Assembly: GCA_038527375.1 (NCBI GenBank)
Contig: JBCBFU010000008.1
Location: 13,539-77,538 of the forward strand
Direction: 5' to 3'
DNA length: 64,000 nucleotides
DNA from: Shimia_B sp038527375
GTDB lineage: Bacteria; Pseudomonadota; Alphaproteobacteria; Rhodobacterales; Rhodobacteraceae
Part shown: positions 8,695-17,006 of the stretch, one piece after another
Layout: every line of letters begins with the position of its first letter
Numbering within the stretch: position 1 is the first letter of the stretch
Position numbers and translations under genes: made by a program
Notes under the pieces: generated by a model
What the model was told of the DNA's origin: nothing
The model's database searches: none
What the model saw: only the letters and a program-made list of their open reading frames with translations

Positions 8695-10134
8695 ATGGAG
8701 ATGCCAGCCCCGAATGCCGCGATCTTGTCGCGCAAGACGCAGATCGTGGAGCGTCTGCGCACGGTATTGCCCGCGGACGCGGTCATCGCCGATGCGGCGG
8801 AAACGCGTGCCTATGAATGTGATGCGCTGACGGCCTATCGCTGCCCGCCGATGGCGGCTGTGCTGCCTGCCAACACGGCAGAGGTCGCAGCGGTTTTGAA
8901 GATTTGTCACGAAGAAGGCGTGCCGGTCGTGCCGCGGGGATCGGGCACATCGCTCGCGGGCGGTGCGCTGCCTACGGCCGATTGCGTGATCCTTGGCGTT
9001 TCCAAAATGAACGCGGTGCTCGAGACCGACTATGAGAACCGCTTTATCCGGGTGCAGACGGGACGCACGAACCTGAGTGTGACGGGCGCGGTCGAAGAAG
9101 AGGATTTCTTTTACGCGCCCGACCCGTCATCGCAATTGGCCTGCGCCATCGCGGGCAATGTCGCGATGAATTCCGGCGGGGCCCATTGCCTGAAATACGG
9201 TGTGACGACCAACAATCTCTTGGGCGTCACGATGGTGACGATGGACGGCGAGGTGATGGAGTTGGGCGGCGCGCATCTCGATGCCGGAGGGCTCGACCTG
9301 CTGGGGGTCATTTGCGGATCCGAAGGGCAGCTGGGCGTGGTGACCGAGGCGACCTTGCGGATCTTGCGCAAACCCGAAGGCGCGCGGCCCGTGCTGATGG
9401 GCTTTGACAGCAACGAAACCGCGGGCGCCTGCGTGAGCGACATCATCAAGGCCGGCATCCTGCCCGTCGCGATCGAGTTCATGGACCGCCCCATCATCGA
9501 GATCTGCGAGAATTTCGCAAAGGCGGGCTATCCGCAGTGCGAGGCGCTCTTGATCGTCGAGGTCGAAGGCTCGGACGCGGAAATCGACGATCAGTTGTCG
9601 CGCATTTCGGCCATCGCGCGCACCCACAACCCGGTGGAGTTGCGCGAAAGCACATCTGCGGCGGAAAGTGCCGCGATCTGGCTGGGCCGCAAGTCGGCCT
9701 TTGGCGCGGTCGGGCAGGTGGCCGATTACATGTGTCTGGATGGCACGATCCCGGTGTCGACCTTGCCCCGGGTGCTGAAGGGGATCGAGGCACTGTCCGA
9801 GCAATACGGCCTCAAGGTCGGGAACGTGTTTCACGCGGGCGACGGCAACATGCACCCATTGATCATGTTTGACGCCAACAAACCCGGCGATCTGGAACTG
9901 TGCGAGGCCATGGGCGCCGATATCCTGCGCCTGTGTGTCGAGGTCGGCGGATGCCTGACCGGTGAACATGGGGTGGGTATCGAAAAGCGCGATCTGATGG
10001 GCGATCAATACACGCCCCAAGACCTTGCCGCGCAGATGGCGGTCAAGGACGTGTTCGACCCTGCATGGCTGCTCAATCCGGCCAAGGTCTTCCCGCTCGA
10101 CAGCAGTCAACAGCACCGCATCGCAGCGGAATAA
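8695..10134 (+). CDS. glcD: Glycolate oxidase FAD-linked subunit GlcD
   Basis: 479 residues from the ATG at 8695, which has GAGAGAG six bases upstream. The longer frame back to 8344 is antisense to the DUF599 gene and is rejected. It has a PCMH-type FAD-binding domain (PRGSGTSLAGGALP near residue 80, then DPSSQLACAIAGNVAMNSGG) and a FAD-oxidase C-terminal domain ending with GEHGVGIEKRDLM, the usual GlcD signature. With GlcE and GlcF it oxidises glycolate to glyoxylate at the membrane. Length and gene order glcD-glcE-glcF are standard. An upstream operator-like repeat suggests GntR-type control. Confidence 0.95.
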   Translation: MEMPAPNAAILSRKTQIVERLRTVLPADAVIADAAETRAYECDALTAYRCPPMAAVLPANTAEVAAVLKICHEEGVPVVPRGSGTSLAGGALPTADCVILGVSKMNAVLETDYENRFIRVQTGRTNLSVTGAVEEEDFFYAPDPSSQLACAIAGNVAMNSGGAHCLKYGVTTNNLLGVTMVTMDGEVMELGGAHLDAGGLDLLGVICGSEGQLGVVTEATLRILRKPEGARPVLMGFDSNETAGACVSDIIKAGILPVAIEFMDRPIIEICENFAKAGYPQCEALLIVEVEGSDAEIDDQLSRISAIARTHNPVELRESTSAAESAAIWLGRKSAFGAVGQVADYMCLDGTIPVSTLPRVLKGIEALSEQYGLKVGNVFHAGDGNMHPLIMFDANKPGDLELCEAMGADILRLCVEVGGCLTGEHGVGIEKRDLMGDQYTPQDLAAQMAVKDVFDPAWLLNPAKVFPLDSSQQHRIAAE

Positions 10135-10192
10135 CCGCGCCTTTAGAACGACCTGCGTCTTGCGCGCCAATACCACCCGAAGGGACACCTTT

Positions 10193-11323
10193 ATGGCAGA
10201 TGTGATGCTGCGACCCGTCGACGAGGCTGATCTGGCCCACGCGATCTCATCGGCCGATGGACCGCTCAGGATCACAGGGGGCGGCACCCGCACCTTGGTC
10301 CATGTCGCTGGCACACCGCTCGATACCAGCGGATTGACCGGCATGGAGCTGTATGAACCGGGGGCCATGACGCTTGTGGTGCGCGCAGGCACGCCCTTGG
10401 CCGAGGTCGAGGCGCTGTTGGCCACTGAAAACCAGCGCTTGGCGTTCGAGCCGCCGAATTTCGCCCCGGTGCTGGGGCGACCGGGGCAGTCGACCATCGG
10501 TGGCGTCGTTGCCGCCAACGCGTCTGGGCCGCGCAGGCTTCAGGCCGGGGCGTGCCGCGATGCGATGCTGGGCGTCCGCTTTGTCGATGGGGCAGGGACC
10601 ATCATCAAGAACGGCGGGCGTGTGATGAAAAACGTCACCGGCTATGATCTGGTGAAACTGCTATCGGGGTCCAACGGCACGCTGGGGGTGCTGAGCGAGG
10701 TGTCTCTCAAGGTGCTCCCGACACCCGAGGCCGAGGCGACCCTGATCTTTGAAGGGCAGACTGTCAGCGCCGCCGTGGACACGCTTTGCGATGCCATGGG
10801 TACCCCGTTTGATGTGACGGGCGCGGCCTATGTTGCAGCCGGGAAAAAGACCGCCATCCGGGTCGAAGGGCTTTCTGCCTCCGTCACCTATCGTCAGGCG
10901 GAATTGCAACGCGGCGTGGCCGCGGGGTTTGAGGTTCTCGAAGGGGCCAGCAGTGCCGCACTCTGGGCCGATATACGCGATCTCGCGCCATTCGTCGGGC
11001 GCACGGGCGATCTGTGGCGTGCGTCTATGAAACCAACGGATGCGCCCGGCTTGATCGGGGCGCTGGACGATGCGGGTATCGGCCACGACGCGATCCTGGA
11101 TTGGAGCGGGGGCCTCGTGTCGCTCCTCGTGACCGATGGGCGGCGCGCAGGCGGTGAGTTGATCCGCGCCCATGTTGCGGCGTGCGGTGGCCACGCAACC
11201 TGCCTGCGCGGCGACCACCGGGCCTATCCGCCACAAAGCCCTGGTGTGGCCCGTCTTGAGGCTGGCCTGCGCGCCCGGTTCGACCCCCGCGGCATTCTGA
11301 ACCCCGGCTTGATGGAGGCCTGA
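10193..11323 (+). CDS. glcE: Glycolate oxidase FAD-binding subunit GlcE
   Basis: 376 residues from the ATG at 10193, preceded by GAAGGGA at 10179-10185. The N-terminal FAD-binding half carries ITGGGTRT near residue 25 and FAPVLGRPGQSTIGGVVAAN near residue 95, then GYDLVKLLSGSNGTLGVL. It lacks the long C-terminal catalytic lobe of GlcD, as expected for GlcE. It is the second subunit of the glycolate oxidase complex and is followed one base later by glcF. The family call rests on motifs, length and position between glcD and glcF. Confidence 0.93.
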   Translation: MADVMLRPVDEADLAHAISSADGPLRITGGGTRTLVHVAGTPLDTSGLTGMELYEPGAMTLVVRAGTPLAEVEALLATENQRLAFEPPNFAPVLGRPGQSTIGGVVAANASGPRRLQAGACRDAMLGVRFVDGAGTIIKNGGRVMKNVTGYDLVKLLSGSNGTLGVLSEVSLKVLPTPEAEATLIFEGQTVSAAVDTLCDAMGTPFDVTGAAYVAAGKKTAIRVEGLSASVTYRQAELQRGVAAGFEVLEGASSAALWADIRDLAPFVGRTGDLWRASMKPTDAPGLIGALDDAGIGHDAILDWSGGLVSLLVTDGRRAGGELIRAHVAACGGHATCLRGDHRAYPPQSPGVARLEAGLRARFDPRGILNPGLMEA

Positions 11324-11324
11324 C

Positions 11325-12677
11325 ATGCAGACCAATTTCAGCCCCGAACAGCTCACCGATCCCGGCACGGCGCGCGCCAACGAAATCCTGCGCACCTGCG
11401 TGCATTGCGGGTTCTGCACGGCGACATGCCCGACCTATCAAATCCTCGGTGACGAGTTGGACAGCCCCCGGGGGCGTATCTACCTCATCAAGGACATGCT
11501 CGAGAACAACCGCACGCCGGATGAAAAGACCGTCAAGCATGTGGATCGCTGCCTATCATGCCTCGCCTGCATGACGACCTGCCCGTCGGGTGTGCACTAC
11601 ATGCATCTGGTCGATCACGCGCGCGAATACATCAACGACAACTACAAACGACCCTGGCATGACCGCGCGCTACGCTGGGTACTGGCGCGCATTCTCCCTT
11701 ATCCAGGGCGGTTCCGGTTGGCCCTGCTGGGGGCCAAGATCGCGCGTCCGCTCCGTGGGCTCGTCCCGGATGCACGGCTGCGCGCAATGCTCGACATGGC
11801 GCCCGCACAGGTCCCCCCGGTCAGCCGCAACGACGACGCACAGGTGTTCCCGGCCAAAGGCCCCCGCAAGAAACGCGTCGCGCTGATGACGGGCTGCGCG
11901 CAGCGCGCGCTTAACACTGATATCAACGACGCGACGATCCGGCTCCTGACCCGCATGGGGTGCGAGGTGGTAATCGCCAAGGGACAGGGCTGCTGCGGCG
12001 CGCTGACCCACCACATGGGCAAAACGTCCGAAAGCCACGCCACAGCCGCCCGCAACATCGCAGCCTTCATGGCCGAGGTGCGCGGCGATGGCCTCGACGC
12101 CGTTGTCATCAACACGAGCGGGTGCGGCACCACCGTCAAGGATTACGGCCACATGTTCCGCAACGAGCCGTTGGCCGAAGACGCGGCAACCATCGCGGGC
12201 CTCGCACGGGACGTGTCCGAGGTGTTGGCCGATCTCGATCTGCCCAAGGGCCGCGACACCGGCATTCGCGTGGCCTATCACGCGGCCTGCTCGCTCCAAC
12301 ACGGGCAAAAGATCAAGGATGCGCCCAAGGCCCTGCTCCGGCAGGCGGGTTTCAAAGTGTCCGAGCCGGAAAACAGCCACCTGTGCTGTGGCTCCGCCGG
12401 GACATATAACCTGATGCAGCCCGAGCTGAGCGGCGAGCTCAAACGCCGCAAGGTCGAAACGCTCGAGGCCAAGAGGCCTGACGTGATCGCGGCAGGCAAT
12501 ATCGGCTGCATGATGCAGATCGGTTCGGGCACGGGTATCCCGGTGGTGCACTCGGTCGAGCTTCTCGATTGGGCGACGGGTGGCCCGATGCCGCCTGCGA
12601 TCTCGGGCAATCGGGCCCCCGGACACACCCCGGGTGCTGCCAAGGGTGACGTTCCAAATCTGCGCGGTGCGCCGTAA
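11325..12677 (+). CDS. glcF: Glycolate oxidase iron-sulfur subunit GlcF
   Basis: 450 residues, ATG one base after the glcE stop. Two 4Fe-4S ligand sets are visible near the N terminus: CVHCGFCTATCP (about residues 25-36) and CLSCLACMTTCP (about 75-86). The C-terminal half carries two cysteine-rich CCG-type motifs, GCCGALTHHMG and LCCGSAGTYN, typical of electron-transfer subunits related to GlcF and GlpC. It passes electrons from the flavin subunits to the quinone pool. No terminator is obvious before the next gene 24 bases downstream, so read-through into the protease gene is possible. Confidence 0.95.
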   Translation: MQTNFSPEQLTDPGTARANEILRTCVHCGFCTATCPTYQILGDELDSPRGRIYLIKDMLENNRTPDEKTVKHVDRCLSCLACMTTCPSGVHYMHLVDHAREYINDNYKRPWHDRALRWVLARILPYPGRFRLALLGAKIARPLRGLVPDARLRAMLDMAPAQVPPVSRNDDAQVFPAKGPRKKRVALMTGCAQRALNTDINDATIRLLTRMGCEVVIAKGQGCCGALTHHMGKTSESHATAARNIAAFMAEVRGDGLDAVVINTSGCGTTVKDYGHMFRNEPLAEDAATIAGLARDVSEVLADLDLPKGRDTGIRVAYHAACSLQHGQKIKDAPKALLRQAGFKVSEPENSHLCCGSAGTYNLMQPELSGELKRRKVETLEAKRPDVIAAGNIGCMMQIGSGTGIPVVHSVELLDWATGGPMPPAISGNRAPGHTPGAAKGDVPNLRGAP

Positions 12678-12701
12678 TTTCGCCCCAGTGGCCCGCTAGC
12701 G

Positions 12702-13547
12702 ATGTCGCGCATGACGGGATTTTTGCGCGCCACCTTCCTCGCCTTCTTGATGTTGCTGCCCGCCGCGGCGGCAGCCGATGACACGCCGCTTGCCGCCCTG
12801 CAGACCGCGGATGATGCCCGCCAATGGGAGGCCGTCGGTCGGCTCGATTTCGGCGGTGGCGCGTTTTGCACCGGCGCGCTGATCTCAGAACGTCACGTGT
12901 TAACCGCCGCGCATTGCCTGTTCGTCAAATCGACCGGGCAGCAGCTTGATCCTTCGGTGATCGAGTTCCGGGCCGGCTGGCGCAATGGCCGGGCCGAGGC
13001 CTATCGCAGCGTGCGGCGTGCCGTGATCCATCCAGACTATGTCTACGCCCCCGATGACACCTTACCTTACGTTGCCAACGATGTGGCGCTTCTGGAACTG
13101 ACGCAGCCCATCCGCAATGGTCGCATTCGCCCGTTCGAGATCGCGCCGGGACCTGATGCCGGCGCACAGGTCGGCGTCGTCAGCTACGCCGCCGACCGGT
13201 CCGAGCGTCCCAGCCTGCAAGAGGTCTGCCACGTGATGGCGCGCCAACAGGGGCTTCTGGTGATGTCGTGCAGCGTCAATTTTGGAAGCTCTGGCGCCCC
13301 GGTCTTTACCTTTGCGGGCGGCACAGCCCGGATCGCCTCGGTCGTGTCGGCCAAGGCCGAAACGAACGGCACGGCAATCTCGCTGGGCACGGGCCTGACC
13401 ACGCAATTGGCCGATCTCAAGGCGGCGCTTGCCCGCGGCGAAGGGGTCTTTCAATCGGCGGCGCCCCAGATGGTCGCGCCGCGCGTGATCTCGCCCGGTG
13501 GCGGGGCGGGCAATGCCGCCAAATTCGTGCGACCCGGCGGAAATTAA
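12702..13547 (+). CDS. Secreted trypsin-like serine protease (S1 family)
   Basis: 281 residues with a Sec signal peptide (hydrophobic to about residue 25, ending AAAAA). The catalytic triad is visible: His71 in LTAAHC, Asp in NDVALLEL, and Ser in NFGSSGAPVF. Cys56 and Cys72 flank the His as in classical trypsin folds. The last 35 residues are a Gly/Ala/Pro-rich tail. It is probably periplasmic or exported. It follows glcF by 24 bases without a strong ribosome-binding site; an alternative start at the second Met (12711) is possible. The biological substrate is unknown. Confidence 0.87.
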   Translation: MSRMTGFLRATFLAFLMLLPAAAAADDTPLAALQTADDARQWEAVGRLDFGGGAFCTGALISERHVLTAAHCLFVKSTGQQLDPSVIEFRAGWRNGRAEAYRSVRRAVIHPDYVYAPDDTLPYVANDVALLELTQPIRNGRIRPFEIAPGPDAGAQVGVVSYAADRSERPSLQEVCHVMARQQGLLVMSCSVNFGSSGAPVFTFAGGTARIASVVSAKAETNGTAISLGTGLTTQLADLKAALARGEGVFQSAAPQMVAPRVISPGGGAGNAAKFVRPGGN

Positions 13548-13574
13548 CCCACATCAAAGGGCGCTGTCCCGGCA

Positions 13575-13603
13575 CTTGAAGCCTTGCCAGCCCATTCCTA
13601 CGT
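13575..13603 (+). promoter_or_regulatory. Candidate RpoH (sigma-32) promoter of the small heat-shock gene
   Basis: CTTG at 13575-13578 and CCTACGT at 13597-13603 are separated by 18 bases. The alphaproteobacterial RpoH consensus, as known from Rhodobacter, is CTTG, 17-18 bases, CYTATNT; the -10 matches six of seven positions. It lies about 96 bases upstream of an Hsp20 gene, the expected target. The resulting 5' leader of roughly 90 bases would carry the ROSE-like element described separately. The consensus is recalled, not computed. Confidence 0.5.
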
Positions 13604-13641
13604 ACTTCTCACCGGCCGCCAATCATGGGGTCGGCACCCTT

Positions 13642-13701
13642 GGTTCGGGCCCGCGATGGGACGAACCGCACATGTTATCGCTTTTGGAAGGATGACCCAT
13701 G
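13642..13701 (+). promoter_or_regulatory. ROSE-like RNA thermometer in the hsp20 5' leader
   Basis: Two stem-loops fit the leader RNA. The first pairs GGTTCG (13642-13647) with CGAACC (13662-13667), with an inner CCC/GGG. The second hides the ribosome-binding site: UCGCU (13678-13682) faces AGGA (13689-13692) with six bases between, matching the ROSE consensus UYGCU opposite AGGA, including the expected G-G opposition (13680 and 13691). GUUAU (13674-13678) and AUGAC (13692-13696) extend the stem below it. ROSE elements repress small heat-shock genes at low temperature and melt on heating. The pairing is drawn by eye. Confidence 0.55.
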
Positions 13702-14154
13702 CGAACTCTGGATTTTGCTCCGCTCTACCGTGCCACCGTCGGTTTTGATCAGATGGCTGATCTGATGGACCGCGTCTTGACCAATGACGCCGGCGCACAG
13801 AGCTACCCTCCCTATAACATCGAAAAGACGGCAGATGACGCCTACCGCATCTCGATCGCCGTGGCCGGGTTCACCGGTGACGAGCTTGAGGTCGAGGTCA
13901 AGGAAAACGCCCTGCACGTGTCGGCCAAGAAGGCCGACGATGCCAGCGACCGCAAATACCTGCACCGCGGCATCGCAACGCGCGCCTTCTCGCGCCGCTT
14001 CCACCTCGCCGATCACGTGCGCGTTTCGGGTGCGAGCCACGAAAACGGCATGCTGCACATCGATCTGGTGCGTGAGGTCCCCGAGGCGCTGAAGCCGCGC
14101 CGCATCGAAATCAACGCCCCCAAGGCGATCGAAGGCGAAACCGTCGAGGTTTAA
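13699..14154 (+). CDS. Small heat-shock protein, Hsp20/IbpA family
   Basis: 151 residues, ATG at 13699 with AGGA at 13689-13692. The N terminus (MRTLDFAPLYRATVGFDQM) and the alpha-crystallin domain (YNIEKTADDAYRISIAVAGF, ending in an ENGMLHIDLVREVPE strand) match the class A alphaproteobacterial IbpA-like proteins. These are ATP-independent holdases that bind unfolding proteins during heat stress. It is a single-gene unit with its own RpoH-like promoter, a thermometer-like leader and a rho-independent terminator. The family call is firm. Confidence 0.95.
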   Translation: MRTLDFAPLYRATVGFDQMADLMDRVLTNDAGAQSYPPYNIEKTADDAYRISIAVAGFTGDELEVEVKENALHVSAKKADDASDRKYLHRGIATRAFSRRFHLADHVRVSGASHENGMLHIDLVREVPEALKPRRIEINAPKAIEGETVEV

Positions 14155-14173
14155 GTCTTCACCAAGAACAACA

Positions 14174-14203
14174 AAGGGGCGTCCGTTCGGGCGCCCCTTT
14201 TTC
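14174..14203 (+). terminator. Rho-independent terminator after hsp20
   Basis: AAAGGGGCG (14174-14182) pairs with CGCCCCTTT (14192-14200) and runs into a T-tract. The A-tract on the other side makes it potentially bidirectional, which would also serve gabD ending at 14224 on the minus strand. Confidence 0.85.
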
Positions 14204-14223
14204 GTTTGAATGGCCGCAACCGA

Positions 14224-15696
14224 TTACACGCTCAGGCAGATGTATTTCATCTCGAGATACTCATCGATGCCGTGGTGCGACCCTTCGCGGCCTAGCCCCG
14301 ATTGCTTGACCCCGCCAAACGGTGCCGCCGCGGTCGAGATGATCCCGGTGTTGACGCCGATGATGCCGTATTCCAGCGCCTCTGACACCTTGTAGACCCG
14401 GCTGAGATCACGCGCATAGAAATACGCGGCGAGGCCAAAGATTGTATCATTGGCCATCTCGATCACCTCGTCCTCATCGGCAAAGCGGAAGAGGGGGGCC
14501 ATGGGCCCAAAGGTCTCATCAGTCGACACTTTCATGTCCTGCGTGACACCTGTCAGGATCGTGGGCTGAAAGAAGGTCCCGCCCAGATCGTGCGGCGCGC
14601 CACCCATATAGATGCTGGCCCCTTTTGAGGTCGCGTCTTCGATGTGATCCTTGACCTTGTCCACCGCTTTCGCGTTGATCAGCGGCCCAAGATCGGCGCC
14701 GTCCATCCCGTCGCCCACCGACATCTTCGACACGGCCTCTGCAAACTTCTCGGCAAAGGCGTCATAGACACCGTCCTGCACGTAGATCCGGTTGGCGCAG
14801 ACGCAGGTCTGGCCATTGTTGCGGAATTTACAGGCGATTGCGCCTTGGACGGCGGCATCCAGATCGGCGTCATCAAACACGATGAAAGGCGCGTTGCCGC
14901 CCAACTCCATCGAACATTTCTTCACCTGATCGGATGCTTGTTTCAGCAGGATGCGCCCGACCTGCGTCGATCCGGTGAAGGTGATCTTGCGCACGGTGTC
15001 GTTCTCGCAGAACTCCTTGCCCGTGGCCGACGCATCCGAAGAAGTGACGATCTGCAGGATGCCGTCCGGCAAACCTGCGCGCTGCGCGAGAACGCCCAAA
15101 GCCAGCGCCGACAAAGGTGTCAGCTCAGCCGGGCGCGCGACGAAAGCGCAGCCCGCGGCGAGGGCCGGCGCGGCCTTGCGCGTGATCATTGCGTTGGGGA
15201 AATTCCATGGCGTGATCGAGGCGGCCACGCCGATGGGCTGCTTGATGACATGGATGCGTTTGTCCGCTTGGTGGCCCGGGATCGTTTCGCCATAGACGCG
15301 CTTGGCCTCTTCGGCGAAAAACTCCACGAAGGACGCGCCATAGGCAATCTCGCCCTTGGCCTCGGCCAGGGGTTTGCCCATCTCCGCGGTCAGGATCGTG
15401 GCAAGGTCGTCCTGATGGGCCATCATCAGATCAAACCACTTGCGCAGGATCGTGGCACGGTCGCCCGCGGTGCGCGCGGCCCAATCCTTCTGCGCGACCC
15501 GTGCATGTTCGATCGCCTTGGCAATATCGCCGCGACCCAGATCGGCCACTTGCGCGATGACGTCGCCACGCGCTGGGTTCGTGACGTCGAATACGCCTTC
15601 CGACCCGTCGACCCAGCCGCCATTCACAAAGGCCTTGGTGGCGAGGAGGTCTGGGTCCTTCAGCAACCCGGCGAGGTTTGTTTGGGTATCAAGCAT
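14224..15696 (-). CDS. gabD: NAD(P)-dependent succinate-semialdehyde dehydrogenase
   Basis: 490 residues, ALDH superfamily. Catalytic Glu264 lies in MELGGNAPF and catalytic Cys298 in NNGQTCVCANR; the cofactor-binding segment TPWNFPNAMITRKAAPALAAGC is intact. The sequence FTGSTQVGRILLKQASD and the second Cys two residues after the catalytic one are typical of the GabD subfamily, which oxidises succinate semialdehyde to succinate in the GABA shunt. It stands alone, 18 bases downstream of the P1-peptidase gene on the same strand. Related aldehydes (e.g. glutarate semialdehyde) cannot be excluded. Confidence 0.9.
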   Translation of the reverse strand: MLDTQTNLAGLLKDPDLLATKAFVNGGWVDGSEGVFDVTNPARGDVIAQVADLGRGDIAKAIEHARVAQKDWAARTAGDRATILRKWFDLMMAHQDDLATILTAEMGKPLAEAKGEIAYGASFVEFFAEEAKRVYGETIPGHQADKRIHVIKQPIGVAASITPWNFPNAMITRKAAPALAAGCAFVARPAELTPLSALALGVLAQRAGLPDGILQIVTSSDASATGKEFCENDTVRKITFTGSTQVGRILLKQASDQVKKCSMELGGNAPFIVFDDADLDAAVQGAIACKFRNNGQTCVCANRIYVQDGVYDAFAEKFAEAVSKMSVGDGMDGADLGPLINAKAVDKVKDHIEDATSKGASIYMGGAPHDLGGTFFQPTILTGVTQDMKVSTDETFGPMAPLFRFADEDEVIEMANDTIFGLAAYFYARDLSRVYKVSEALEYGIIGVNTGIISTAAAPFGGVKQSGLGREGSHHGIDEYLEMKYICLSV

Positions 15697-15714
15697 GGGG
15701 TCTTCTCCAGCGTA

Positions 15715-16689
15715 TCAGGAATAGGTCTCGGTCCAACTTCTCAGGGGCGCGTCGGGTCCCCATCCGGTGGCGGAATAAACGCCACGCGCGATGGCGCGGG
15801 CAAGGCAGGTGGCCGCCGCATGACCCAGCAAGATAGGATCGGCAAGCGGATCGTGTAGGGCGCGCGCCCCGGTCGACACACCAAAGACCAAATCGCCGTC
15901 GAAAAGCGTGTGGGACGGCACCAACGCGCGCGCCATCCCGTCATGTGCCGCCGTCGCCATCCGGGTGCAGCCCGCCTGATCGAGTGTTGCGTCGGTTGCC
16001 ACGATGGCGATGGTCGTCGCCTGCGGATCGAGTTTCGTTTTGACGGTGGTGTCGGGCTGGGGCGCGATCCCGCGTCCCCCGAACTCGTTGTCTTCTTCCC
16101 ACGGCGCGGCCCAGAACCGCCCGTTTTGATCGGCCACCGGCGCGCCAATGGCATTCACCGCGACCACGGCCCCGACAGTATGCCCGTTTGGCAAGGTGAG
16201 GGATGCAGACCCCAGCCCGCCAACCAGCCCCGCCACGGTCGCCCCAAATCCGGCACCAGCCGTGCCGATCTCGAAACTCTCGTCCGCGTCATCAAACGCA
16301 GCCGTCCCGAGCGTGGAATAGGGGTTCGTGTCCCAGTCCTTGTCACCGCCGTTGGCAAGGTCGAACAGGATGGCTGCCGGAACGATGGGCACGCGTGCGG
16401 GCCCTGCGGGGAAACCGCGACCGGCGCGGCGCAACCCATCGGCGACCCCGTCCGCCGCTGCCAGACCAAAGGCAGACCCGCCAGACAGGACCAATGCGTC
16501 GACCTGCTGGACCAATTTGTCGGGGGCCAGCAGCGCGGTCTCGCGCGTTCCGGGGGCACCCCCCATGATATGAACCCCGCAAGTCAAAGGCGCATCCGAC
16601 GTCAGGACCGTCACGCCAGAGCGCAGGGTCGCATCCGCCGCGTTCCCGACGCGCAGCCCGGCCACATCCGTGATCAGGTTGCGCTTCAA
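15715..16689 (-). CDS. P1 family peptidase (DmpA/S58-like)
   Basis: 324 residues. The start DVAGLRVGNA and the LSGGSAFGLAAADGVADGL segment near residue 70 are hallmarks of the P1/DmpA family (N-terminal nucleophile hydrolases that self-cleave before a Ser or Thr). A VGAVVAVNAIG segment near residue 180 is also family-typical, and the internal ATIAIVATDATLDQAGCTRM stretch near residue 225 fits the expected self-cleavage area. These enzymes act as aminopeptidases or amidases. Its start overlaps the stop of the 106-residue gene upstream (ATGA), and it probably forms one transcript with that gene and the SDR. Confidence 0.87.
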   Translation of the reverse strand: MKRNLITDVAGLRVGNAADATLRSGVTVLTSDAPLTCGVHIMGGAPGTRETALLAPDKLVQQVDALVLSGGSAFGLAAADGVADGLRRAGRGFPAGPARVPIVPAAILFDLANGGDKDWDTNPYSTLGTAAFDDADESFEIGTAGAGFGATVAGLVGGLGSASLTLPNGHTVGAVVAVNAIGAPVADQNGRFWAAPWEEDNEFGGRGIAPQPDTTVKTKLDPQATTIAIVATDATLDQAGCTRMATAAHDGMARALVPSHTLFDGDLVFGVSTGARALHDPLADPILLGHAAATCLARAIARGVYSATGWGPDAPLRSWTETYS

Positions 16690-17006
16690 GGCACCGGCAC
16701 CGTGCCGGCGTGCAGACCATGGGCCCGGAGCAGATCGCTTTCGCCAAAGGGCGTCGACAACGCGCCCGGCAGCACCAACACTACCGTGGTGTCGAGCCCC
16801 AGCATATCCGTGATCGTGTGGACGGTGTCGGGGGCGAAGTAATGCGACAGGCGCGCGGTCGGGTCTTCCTTGCAGATCACCTCGACCCGGTCGAAATCCA
16901 GTGTCCAGGCGTGTTTTTCGGTCAGGTCCATCACATGGGCAAAGACCGCGATCTGGCTTTCAAAGCTGCCCGACAGAACTTCGATCATCGCGTCGATCCG
17001 GGCCAT
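16686..17006 (-). CDS. Hypothetical protein in the SDR/peptidase operon
   Basis: 106 residues, soluble, no signal peptide. It overlaps the SDR stop by one base upstream and the peptidase start by 4 bases downstream, so it is translated as part of that operon. The visible character is a mixed alpha/beta sequence with AWTLDFDRVEVICKEDPTAR and a DMLGLDTTVVLVLPG strand. I do not recognise a family. The tight coupling argues that it is a real gene. Confidence 0.65.
   Translation of the reverse strand: MARIDAMIEVLSGSFESQIAVFAHVMDLTEKHAWTLDFDRVEVICKEDPTARLSHYFAPDTVHTITDMLGLDTTVVLVLPGALSTPFGESDLLRAHGLHAGTVPVP

Noticed and set aside
14644..15858. A 404-residue open frame on the plus strand
   Set aside because: It is antisense to gabD and the P1 peptidase gene; no recognisable protein.
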